From: Macrolepiota albuminosa
Lineage: Eukaryota; Basidiomycota; Agaricomycetes; Agaricales; Agaricaceae
Direction: 5' to 3'
Assembly: GCA_027475525.1 (NCBI GenBank)
Contig: JAMWFC010000049.1
Span: forward strand, 5,440,947-5,504,946
DNA: 64,000 nt
Both the position numbers and the translations under genes were made by a program. Below, piece by piece: positions 24,086 to 33,736 of the stretch. The number at the start of each line of letters is the position of its first letter. Positions within the stretch are counted from its first letter, which is position 1. A model generated the notes under the pieces. The model had not been told where the DNA came from. It made no database searches and saw only the letters and a list, made by a program, of their open reading frames with translations.

Positions 24086-27000
24086 ATGCGCCACCTGGAC
24101 CTTCGAAGGGGAGGACGCCACCTATGAGTATTCAGAAAACGACCCAGCGATTTAGACCCGGAAGATGCCCTAAATTGCGGAATCGACCCCGACATCTTCT
24201 CCGCCCCGGTTTCCCACCTTCGCTCCATGGCACTCGTACAGGACACCCTCACGGCTTACCTACCTTCCCACTCCTCGCACTCCCTCCTCCTCAACACCCG
24301 CCTCACCCCCTCCAGAACCCCCCTCAACACCCTCGTCGACAGTGGTGCCACAGACAACTTCATCAATGAGGCGTTGTCTACCTTAGCCCCAGAGCCCGCA
24401 CAACAACTCCCGGTCCCGGTACAACTCTGCCTCTTTGATGGAGACGCCTCTACAGCAGGGGACATCACCCACTTCGTGCGTATGCCCGTTACTTTCGCCA
24501 ACGGACAGACTCACACCCTCTGGATGTCCTCCACACCCCTGGTCCTAGAGCTTCCGTGGCTCCAAGACACCAACCCCCGCATCAATTGGCGACATCTTAC
24601 TCTTTGCCTGACCTGAGATCCGATGCCCAACAACCAGCAACTCCCCTTTGACATCCCCCAACCTCCGAACCCTACCCTGAAGGATGGGCCCCCACCACCC
24701 CCCGGGCTCCAGTCCTGCTCGTCCTGATCCTTCGTCATCAATGCCAAGCTGGACGGCACCCCAGAACCGATATTGGCCCTTATCAACAGCGGAGCCACTG
24801 GAGTTTTCATCAGCGACGCCCTCGACCTCCCCCACAACTCCCTCGACCCGCCCCTCTGCCTTCAACACCTTGATGGCACCCCCTCCCCCTCTGGCCCCAT
24901 CCAAAGGTCCCATTCAGGGCGCGTGACCCTGGATAATGACTACAAGTTCACCTCCGACTTCCTGGTCATGCGACTTCATGAATTGACTCCGATGGTGCTG
25001 GGACTACTTTGGCTGCACGACACGAACACTGATATCGACTGAAAGACGCTCACCATAACCTTCCCAGGGCCCAAAGACCACCCCTCAACCACCGTGCACC
25101 TCCAGGCCCTAGAGAGCGACCCAATGCCCGACATCCCTGGGATGACAGCCGCAACCCCACCCATGCCCTTGCCCACTCCTGGCTGAACCCGCAAGGCCCC
25201 TGATTGACCCCCAAACATTCCTCGGAACAAGTACAAGGGGCTGAACTACCCAAGCTGGTCTCAGACACACGTCAGACCCACTCCAGCTGACACACCCATG
25301 ACCCTGATCAACCCGAACGCACTCGACATCAGGATCATTGGAGCCGCCCTATTCGCCCGCCTCATGAAGGATGGAACTCCCACATTTCAGCTACACACCT
25401 CGCCATCTCTCTTGGAAGAGCACCTACGAGGGGACGCTATTCCTCCGGAGAAGAAAACCAAGGAGCAGATCCTCCGAGAAGTAGTTCCCCCGAAGTATCA
25501 CGAATTTGCTGACATATTCTCTGAAGGAGACGCCAAGGAGATTCCCCCTCACTGCCCTTATGATCACACTATCAACCTCAAGGAAGGAGCCGCCCCCCCT
25601 TTCGGCAAGGTGTACAACATGTCGGAGGTCAAGCTCCAGGCCCTCAAGGACTACCTCGACGAGATGCTTGGTAAGGGATTCATCTGACCCTCTGCCTCCG
25701 CTGCTGGAGCCCCGGTCCTATTCGCCAAGAAGAAGGACGGCTCACTCTGACTCTGTGTCGACTACCGGGGACTCAATAAGATCACCAAGAAGAACTGCTA
25801 CCCGCTCCCGCTCATCGGCAATCTGGTCAATCGACTCCGCAGCGCCAAGGTTTACACAAAAATTGACCTCCGCTCTGGTTACAACAACGTCTGCATCGCC
25901 CCAGGACATGAGTGGAAAACCACGTTCTGCACACGGTATGGTCTGTTTGAGTATCTTGTGATGCCTTTCGGAATGACTAACTCCCCTGCCACGTTTCAAT
26001 ACTTCATGAACAACATCTTCCACGACATGAGCGACGTCTTCATGATAGTCTACCTGGACGACATCCTCATCTATTCCGACTCAAAGGAAGACCACCAGAA
26101 GCATGTCCAGCAAGTCCTCGAACACCTCCGGGAGCATGACCTCCATGCCAAGCCTGAGAAGTGCTTGTTCTACACAAAAGAGGTTGAGTACCTTGGCGTC
26201 ATCGTATCTCCGAATGGCATTTGCATGGATTTCCACAAGGTTGAGGCCATTGTCAACTGGCCGCAGCCCTGGAACGTGAAGGAAGTACAGTCCTTCCTGG
26301 GTTTTGCTAACTTCTACCGGAGGTTTATAGACAACTACTCCGGGATCACAAAACCCCTCAACCGGCTCACACACAAGGATACTGCCTGGAACTGGGACAG
26401 TAAGTGCCAGAGCGTCTTTAACCTGCTCAAGGAGGCTTTCACAGTCGCCCCCATACTCCGGCACTATGACCCGGCCCTCCCGATCATCCTAGAATGCGAC
26501 GCCTCCGACTATGCCATCGCTGGGATTCTCTCACAGATGGAGTCTGACGGCGGGGAGCCCTGGCCAGTCACCTTCTACACCCGGTCCATGATCAACGCTG
26601 AGCTCAACTACAACATTTATGACAAGGAACTCCTCGCCATTGTCGAAGCCTTCAAGCAATGGTGGGCCTACCTTGAAGGAGCCCGGCACCAGATCCAGGT
26701 CTATTCGGATCACAATAACCTGCAGTACTTCACCACAACCAAGCAACTTAGTCAACAACAGGCCCAATGGTCCGAGGTCCTCTCGGAGTACAACTTCACG
26801 ATTCAGTACTGCCCGGGACAACTTGGCGCCAAGCCCGATGTCCTCACCCGTCGACCGGACGTCTACCCCAAGAAGTCATTTGAGGCGGAACGCAATGCGT
26901 TCAATCATCGTGTGGTGATCCCTCCCAAACATTTGAATGCCTTACTGATCTTAAACAAGGAAGGGACCCTGAGTCAGATCCGCCACGCCCCCCGAGACAA

Positions 27001-28440
27001 ATACTTCACTGACCATGACCCCCGCAACCCTCCCAATAGAACCGACTGGGACCCCGCCTTCTCCCTATCCCTCGATGAAAAACTCCTTCTCCGGGATGGC
27101 CGCATCTACGTCCCGGATCACGCTCGACTTTGCTACAACGTCCTCCGTCAACACCATGACCACAAGCTCCGGAGACATCCTGGGATATGTAAGACCCTCC
27201 AGCTTATCTCCCGGACTTACTTTTGGCCCAGGTTGAAGAAGGATGTGACCCGTTACATTTGATCATGCGAGCACTGCCTCTGGGCCAAGGTCCTCCAACA
27301 CTGGCCGTATGGACTCCTGAAACCCCTGCCAGTCGGACGACACCCCTGGTCCTCCATATCCCTGGACCACATTGTCGAGCTCCCAGAATCTGAAGAGTTC
27401 GATGCAATTCTCGTTGTTGTGTGTAGGCTAACCAAACAGGGCATCTTCCTACCCTGCCACACCACGGATACTGCCCTGGACTTTGCCCGGCTGTTCCTCA
27501 AGCACGTCTTTGCCAAATATGGTCTCTCGGACAACATCATCTCCAACCATGGCCCCCTCTTTGTGTCCAAGTTTTGGACTTCCCTGTGTAAGGCCCTTGA
27601 AGTAAAGACTAACCTCTCTACCACCTATCACCCCAAAACCGATGGTCAAACTGAAAGAGTCAACCAGTCCCTTGAGCAGTACCTCCGGCTGTACGTCAAC
27701 TACTTGCAGGACGACTGGCACACCAAGCTCCCCCTGGCCGAGTTCACCTACAACAACACGCCACACTCTGCTACCGGGGTATTGCCTTTCTTTGCCAACA
27801 AGAGATACCACCCTCAACTGACGCTCTCGCTCCGGGACATCCTGTCACACACCACCCACGAGGTCGCCTGGGACCTCCAGTCCCTTCACGAGTTCCTCTG
27901 GGAAGAGATCGACACCGCAAACCAGGCCTATGCGAAACATGCCGACCAGAAACAGGAAGACACCCCTGACTGGACCCCCAGGACAAAGGTATGGTTAGAT
28001 TGACGCCACCTCCGCACCCACCGGCCCTCCCCAAAACTCAATCACAAGCGCCTCGGCCCATTCAAGATCTTGAAGAAGGTCTCATCCCACGCCTACAAGA
28101 TTGAGCTCTCCCCAGGACTTAAAGGCCTGCACCCAGTATTCCACGTCCGCCTCCTGGAGCGACACCCTCCGGATCCCTTCTCCGAACGACGACCCAAACC
28201 CCCTCCACCGGTCAAGGTCGAAGACGAGTACCACTACAAGGTCGAAGACATCCTCGACTCCCAGAATATTCGTGGACAACCCCACTTCCTCGTACAATGA
28301 AAGGGATACGGCCCGGAGGACGACACTTGGGAACCGCAACAAAACTTTGAAGGCGCCCTTGACAAACTCCAGGACTTCCAGCAACGGTACCCGGGAGACG
28401 ACCCCCCGGGGTGCAGGACTCACAGATGGCAGTAGTGGGC
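24086..28440 (+). pseudogene. Element B pol (protease, RT, RNase H, integrase, chromodomain)
   Basis: Two retropepsin-like units occur in tandem: LVDSGATDNFINEAL near 24330 and ALINSGATGVFISDAL near 24780. Reverse transcriptase runs from about 25440 (GAPVLFAKKKDGSL, IDLRSGYNNVCIAPGHEWKT) with YLDDILIYS at about 26050. RNase H includes LECDASDYAIAGILSQ and YDKELLAIVEAFKQWW. Integrase has HPGICKTLQLISRTYFWP with CEHC, SLDHIVELP, then SNHGPLFVSKFW where family members have SDRGP, so the second catalytic Asp is replaced by Asn. A chromodomain-like end lies at about 28220-28400 ([27 protein letters not shown]). Stops at 25685, 25748, 27260, 28001 and 28298 are TGA at expected Arg or Trp codons. 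Confidence 0.88.
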
Positions 28441-28696
28441 GTAACCCCCGCCTCTGGACTCAGCAGGGATTCAACTCCCACGTATACTTTCTGTTTTCCC
28501 TTTCTAGATCTTACTCTCTTTTAGTACCTTTCTCACGGTAGCGCCCTGGATTTGGGGCAAGGTACTCTTTCTTGTTTTCCTGCCACTTTACTTACATCAT
28601 TTGAATACGGCGTCCAAGTATATACATTTTCTAGAATTACAGTATACTACAGCTACGAATCATAAGACAGGCAAACAACAAGAAAAACGGGGGCCC

Positions 28697-30375
28697 CTAG
28701 AGCTGGGGCCCCAAACTGCCCTCGCCATCCCTTCTCCTCAGCCAGCCCTGGAAATCCTCCCCCACCCCCGCCGGCCCGTGCTTCCGCCACACCTCCTCAG
28801 CCAACTGGTCCCAAGATGGGAGCTGCTCGCCCTTGTCCAGGACCTGCTCGAACCACGACTCCGGAGCTGGGACATTCTGCTGGCAGTGCGCGGTCACCAA
28901 CCTCCCTAGCAGATCCATGCCTCGCTCTACCCTGGGGCTCTCTGCTTTTGACCATAGCCCCTCCTGCAGGGACGCAAACACCGTGGCGGCCCCGTCCAGG
29001 AGCAAGCGGTGCTCCTAAGCCCAGCCTAGGAATGTTAGTAACAACCCACCCGCAGACAAAAGGGAACTACTCACTTAGGGAGGCCATGCGTCCGATCACC
29101 ACGTCCCAACGCAAGGCCTCGACCACCCCAGGGCTTGAGGGGCCTTGCCCAGGAAGCCCCACCCCCTGCTCTAGCCTGGCCCTCATAGCGTCCAGCTGAG
29201 CCTCGGCTCCTCCAGCTCCCAGAGGACAGTCTTGTGGTCCTCCTCCAGCCCCCTCTGGAGTGCCGCCTCCTCCTCGCGCTCCTCCCGCTCCCAGTCAGCC
29301 CGCTCAAGGCGCTCCTGCAGAGCCCTCACCTCGACTTCCAGCGATCGCCCGGACAATGGAGAGAACATTGCCGGGGAGAGGCGCACTGGGGACGCTGGGG
29401 GCGGGGTCTCCATGGGCAGGCGCACCTTCTTGGACGGACCCGGTGAGGAGCTGGGCGATGCCCACCTCTTCCCTTTGTCAGGGCGCCCCTCTCGACCCTC
29501 ATGACTCCCAGTCCCGGCCCGGGTCCCCCGACAAGTAATCAGGACCACGGGCCAGTCCCGGCCCCCCACCTGGATGACCTCCTGGCCCCCCGACCCCCCG
29601 CTAGACGTCCCCGTGGATGCCGCAGGCGCCTCTCCCACTGGACCCGCCCTCTCCCCCACCCAGTCCCGCTCCTTGACTCCCATCTTCCAGGTGATCCCCT
29701 CCAGCAGCCATCCCTGCTCCTGGGAGACGCAACGTGCCCTCCACAATGCCAATACGGAACACTGCTCGTGGTTGAGGCGGCAGGCCTCGCACACAGACGT
29801 GTCCCGGCGGGACAAGAGGCTTGGGACCTCAAACAGACAGGGGACTATTTGTCGGGCACAGTGCAAGCACTGTGCCGAAGTCAGCGAGGAAGACCAGGGC
29901 TGGAAGGCCACTTACCGGTCCGTTACTGACACACCAGGCATGGGTGGGGAGACCCTGGCGCCTCTCCAGAGCCTCCCCAAACAACTTCTGTGTCATGGCC
30001 ACCCACACAACGCATTGATCCTCCGGGACCTCTGACACGGTTCCTATCGCCATCCCAGAGCGGCGGAAACGGGGAGCAGGCAATCGAGGGTGGGGAGGGG
30101 GCTGTGGACGAGGTGGGCCTACAGTTATCCGTGCAAAGGTTGGCGCGGGACGACTTGGAGGGGGCCCCCAGAGGACACTAGGCCCAGCCTCAGGAGCAGA
30201 CTCCGGGAGTTGGCTGGGACCCGCCTCCAGGGCCGGAATGTTGCGTTGTTTTGAAGAGGAAAGGTTAATAAGGTAAGGGGATGGCACGGGAGCACTCACG
30301 TTGCTGGACGAGCACTGCCACACGCTCCCGGTCAAGACAGGCTCAGTAGCGCACGTCCCGGGCTCCCCATGCCAT
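28697..30375 (-). CDS. Antisense accessory gene of element B (Cys-module protein)
   Basis: A minus-strand gene between pol and the 3' LTR, opposite to the element. ATG at 30375 opens a short exon; a GTGAGT donor near 30300 starts the first intron. The next exon is Pro/Gly/Ala-rich and holds VPEDQCVVWVAMTQKLFGEA. After a short intron near 29930 comes the Cys module CLHCARQIVPC ... CEACRLNHEQC (C-x2-C-x6-C-x13-C-x2-C-x6-C), then a disordered basic stretch, a coiled-coil VRALQERLERADWEREEREE, and a helical end LLGRLVTAHCQQNVPAPESW stopping at 28697. One base shift near 29205 and an imperfect phase at the last intron suggest it is broken in this copy. The function is unknown; the Cys spacing suggests zinc binding. 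Confidence 0.6.
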
Positions 30376-30549
30376 GAGAGGCGCGACCTTGTTTGTTTGC
30401 GGGGGCGTTGGCAAATGCGTCAGTATTCGCGACATAGTTGAGTTTGATGAAATTTTTTTTTTTGTTACGTGGCAGGACAGGCACCGGTTCCCACGCTCAT
30501 ACCCCGGTCCAAACCTCTGGCCGCGCGCGCCTCGGAGGGTCTCAGCGCT

Positions 30550-30562
30550 GAGGGGGGGGTGA
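30550..30562 (+). other. Element B polypurine tract
   Basis: GAGGGGGGGGTGA directly precedes the 3' LTR start at 30563, the position of the plus-strand primer in LTR retrotransposons. Confidence 0.75.
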
Positions 30563-31325
30563 TGTCATGACTCCTCTCCCCCGGGACATCCCCAGAGCCC
30601 CATCCGGGAACCTCTCTCATCAAACCCACAACGCACCCCGCCCCCACAGCTGCCGACACCGCCATCATGCGCATCAACGACCGCCATCAGCCAACCCCCT
30701 GGGACCCCTGCATCACGGACTCCGGGACCAACCGCCATCAACGATCGGATCACATGATTCGCCTCTGGCCATCACGCATCACGCATCTCACATCACAACT
30801 CCCTCCGCGCCAATTGATCGTGCGCCCCTACACACGCAATCCCGGTATACAGTCCCTGCCCACTACTCAATGATCTCCGGAATCCATCCCAGACACCCTG
30901 GAACCCCAAGACCCGGCCCCGTAGTACTTATAGCATAGTTCTCCATTGTACTCACTAGTCTTGATATTCACTTTGGTTATTGCATGCCCTCTTGCTTGAC
31001 TGGTACACCTTGATTGGTACGCTTCGACTGGCACGCCTGAATATTCGCGTGCTCTAAGTTTGGTACGCACTTCGCGACACTTAATTTACTAACTGGGTCT
31101 CGTCTTAGAACCTCTGGTTCACGACTCGACCCCTTTCCAACCCCAGTTACTCCCCAACTCCAAAACCCCCGGACTTAGTCCCCTCTCCCGGAATTACCCC
31201 TGACCCCGTCTTGAACCCTGGAGTCCTAGCCCCAGAAGTTCCAGACATCCGAGTGTTTGTAGGTCAAGTCCGCATTGTAAGGGCGTTGCTTTCCCAGAAA
31301 GCCCCTGACTCAGCGGAACCTGACA
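30563..31325 (+). repeat. Element B 3' LTR
   Basis: Begins TGTCATGACTCC and ends GGAACCTGACA; partner of 20650-21405. It is followed directly by the GCCAG duplicate. Confidence 0.95.
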
Positions 31326-31330
31326 GCCAG
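31326..31330. repeat. Target-site duplication of element B, right copy (GCCAG)
   Basis: Same five bases as 20645-20649. Joining them restores the element A integrase frame (KFARQALENI). Confidence 0.95.
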
Positions 31331-31524
31331 GCAGGCCCTGGAGAACATTGCAGCGGCGCATGACGCCATCATAGAGATGCGAGTCTTTCAGGCAAAAAAT
31401 GCCAATCACCGTAGGCGAGCAGACCCGCCAATAGCAGTCAGAGCGTTGGTTTACCTATCAACATGTAACCTGAGACTCCCGAAGGGTCGGGCGAGTAAAC
31501 TCTGCCCAAAATGGGTAGGCCCAT
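31326..31524 (+). pseudogene. Element A integrase, middle piece
   Basis: Continues the frame left at 20649: ARQALENIAAAHDAIIEMRV, then the GPY/F-type region LPKGRASKLCPKWVGP at the end. The codon being read at 31520-31524 is completed at 37138 beyond element C. Confidence 0.9.
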
Positions 31525-31598
31525 TGATAGGACCCCATATAGGTTAGGCGCATCAACGGCAGGCTCGGCACCGGCTCCGGAAACCTTGCCGCACTCGT
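31525..31598 (+). repeat. Element C 5' LTR, partial
   Basis: Seventy-four bases identical to 36195-36268, cut by the run of N. Confidence 0.92.
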
Positions 31599-31698
31599 NN
31601 NNNNNNNNNNNNNNNNNNNNNNNNNNNNNNNNNNNNNNNNNNNNNNNNNNNNNNNNNNNNNNNNNNNNNNNNNNNNNNNNNNNNNNNNNNNNNNNNNN
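31599..31698. other. Assembly gap, 100 N
   Basis: Exactly 100 N, the usual placeholder for a gap of unknown size. What should lie here is the rest of the 5' LTR (about 865 bp) and several kilobases of gag-pol. Confidence 0.98.
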
Positions 31699-33303
31699 AT
31701 ACAACAACCGATTCCCCTACTACGACGGCAACAGCCTACCAGCATATTTTTACATCCCATTGTCCCTTACCGCCCTGAGATCTTTAGCGCACCCCTCACA
31801 TTCTACACGGCAAGCATCCTTGGACAAGACTTGCCTCCCGTAAAAGTCGTACAGGAACCCCAGTCGCTAAGAGAAGACAGCAAAAACCTGACCTACGATG
31901 CCGTTCCCCGATCCGCCAAGGCAAAAGCAGAGGACAGTCGCTTGCTAATAGTTGAACAATGGCTACAAGACCTTAAGCGACCCCCAGACCTTACCGACGA
32001 ACAATACGCTACCTTTATCCGCTATGCTACCCACTTCTTCTTTACCGACAACCGACTTTGGCGACGAAATCGAGATGGCGCCCACAAGCTGATCATCAAG
32101 CCAGAAGGTCGCTTACGAGTCTTGCGCGCTATGCATGACGAGCTAGGACATAGAGGTCTGTACGCTACCCGAGCTTCTCTGCTAGAACGCTTTTGGTGGC
32201 CACACGCTAGTGCCGACATCGCCTGGTACATTAGGACTTGCCACCTTTGCCAAATTCAACAGACACGCCAAGTACTCATACCGCCAACCGTTGCAACGCC
32301 AGCTCCCCTCTTCAGTAAAATCTACGTCGACACCATGCACATGCCCAAATCTGGTCGCTATAAGTACATCATTCAAGGTCGATGCTCGCTAATCCACTGG
32401 CCTGAGTTTCGCATGCTTCAAAGAGAAAATACCGAGGCGGTCGCCAAGTGGCTATTTGAAGACGTCATCTGCCGGTGGGGAGCGCTAAGAGAAATCGTCA
32501 CGGATAACGGTGCGCCCATCATCAAAGCGCTAACTTACCTCGCCAAGAAATACAATATTCACCACATTCGAGTATCTGGCTACAACAAGCGCGCCAATGG
32601 CCTGGTAGAGAGACCACACTTTGACGTCCGGCAAGCGCTCTTCAAGGCGGTTGATGGCGACGAGTCTCGTTGGAGTGAGGCGACGTATTCAGTATTCTGG
32701 TCGGAAAGAGTTACTATTCGTAAGCGCATGGGTTGCTCTCCCTATTACGCGGCTACTGGCACCCACCCTTTACTCCCTGCCGACATCATAGAAGCAACCT
32801 ACCTTCAGCCAGCTCCCAACAGCATCTTAGCGACTACCGATCTTATCGCCAGACGAGCCATTGATCTCCAACGAAGGAAGGAAGATTTAGAGCGACTCCA
32901 CGAGGTAGTCTTTAGCGCACGTCGCCAAGCAGCATTACGATTCGAAACCGAGCATAGCGCTACCATCAAAGATTACAACTTCCCGAGAGGAGCGCTAGTG
33001 CTCATGCGCAACTCCAAAATCGAGACATCCTACAATAAGAAAATGCGCCCGCGCTATCTTGGACCTTTGGTAGTTATCTCTCGTAACCGTGGAGGCGCTT
33101 ACGTGCTCTGTGAATTAGATGGTTCAGTACTGCATCGACCTGTTGCCGCCTTTCGCCTATTACCGTATCTCGCCAGGGAACAAATCGACTTGCCGCTGGA
33201 AGCGCTAGATATCGACACCGCCAAGTTAAGAGAACTTGAGGAAACCGAACTATTGGACGATGATGACTTACCGACTCTAGTTGAAGAAGAAGAAAATGAT
33301 TAG
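31699..33303 (+). CDS. Element C pol, C-terminal part with integrase
   Basis: Open from the gap edge to TAG at 33301-33303, with no stop. The zinc-binding region is HDELGHRGLYATRASLLERF followed by CHLC. The catalytic triad lies in YVDTMHMPKSG (D), IVTDNGAPIIKAL (D) and RANGLVERPHFDVRQAL (E), as in Ty3-type integrases, which insert the cDNA into the host chromosome. A C-terminal domain with RPRYLGPLVVISRNRGGAYV resembles the GPY/F module. It ends in an acidic tail. I see no clear chromodomain. Codon use is GC-balanced and unlike the CpG-poor elements D and E. The N-terminal pol domains are in the gap. Confidence 0.88.
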   Translation: MQQPIPLLRRQQPTSIFLHPIVPYRPEIFSAPLTFYTASILGQDLPPVKVVQEPQSLREDSKNLTYDAVPRSAKAKAEDSRLLIVEQWLQDLKRPPDLTDEQYATFIRYATHFFFTDNRLWRRNRDGAHKLIIKPEGRLRVLRAMHDELGHRGLYATRASLLERFWWPHASADIAWYIRTCHLCQIQQTRQVLIPPTVATPAPLFSKIYVDTMHMPKSGRYKYIIQGRCSLIHWPEFRMLQRENTEAVAKWLFEDVICRWGALREIVTDNGAPIIKALTYLAKKYNIHHIRVSGYNKRANGLVERPHFDVRQALFKAVDGDESRWSEATYSVFWSERVTIRKRMGCSPYYAATGTHPLLPADIIEATYLQPAPNSILATTDLIARRAIDLQRRKEDLERLHEVVFSARRQAALRFETEHSATIKDYNFPRGALVLMRNSKIETSYNKKMRPRYLGPLVVISRNRGGAYVLCELDGSVLHRPVAAFRLLPYLAREQIDLPLEALDIDTAKLRELEETELLDDDDLPTLVEEEEND

Positions 33304-33736
33304 AAAAGACAGTACTGATAAGCTCTTATTTTTCTATTACTTGCCTTACTTATCTTTCTTGCCGTGACTTACTATACTATATTCAACAGACGATTCCTTA
33401 CGTAGTCAAGTCGCAGCGCTAGCGTGTCGCCAACGCTTAGCGCATTGCGCAACTCTCGCCAAGGGTTTTCGCCATGATGATTTACTGAGCGTTTCCCTTG
33501 TTCTCAAAATTTGTCTAAGTCCCTCACCTACTACTCTTCTTGCTAAAACCTACTTTAGAATATTTACCGCTTGCTTTCTCTTTGCCTTACCTTCTCTGCT
33601 CTCTGCCGCTGCGCTAACTCAGCTTACGGGACTTATCCTTCCACTCAGCAAGAAGGCGGCAAGATATATATATATGTGCGTGTACGGGAAGAAACAAAAT
33701 TTTATATACCCGAGGGCCTATCTACCCTAAGGTCCA
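33304..33736. other. Spacer between convergent genes of element C
   Basis: About 430 bp between the end of pol and the end of the antisense gene; it presumably holds the poly(A) signals of both. It contains an AT run AGATATATATATATG near 33661. No coding sequence seen. Confidence 0.5.

Larger units (their letters stand above)
20650..31325 (+). mobile_element. Element B: full-length Ty3/gypsy retrotransposon with antisense gene
   Basis: A complete insertion of 10,676 bp with two LTRs (756 and 763 bp), each starting TGTCA and ending TGACA, flanked by GCCAG. Inside are gag, a zinc knuckle, two retropepsin-like units, reverse transcriptase, RNase H, integrase and chromodomain on the plus strand, then a spliced minus-strand gene before the 3' LTR. 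A polypurine tract GAGGGGGGGGTGA abuts the 3' LTR. The coding part has many in-frame TGA codons, so the element is dead, although its structure is complete. Confidence 0.95.

Noticed and set aside
14265..28300. Recoding of TGA as an amino acid in the retroelements
   Set aside because: CENP-C and element C use standard stops and have no internal TGA. The TGA sites coincide with other C-to-T changes, including loss of catalytic residues, so mutational decay is the simpler reading.
29183..29929. Overlapping plus-strand ORFs in 29.2-30.0 kb of element B
   Set aside because: The minus strand has the coiled-coil, the Cys module and introns. The plus frames are Pro/Arg/Ser-rich reversals.
31438..31843. 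ORFs spanning the N run
   Set aside because: They read through undetermined bases and have no meaning.
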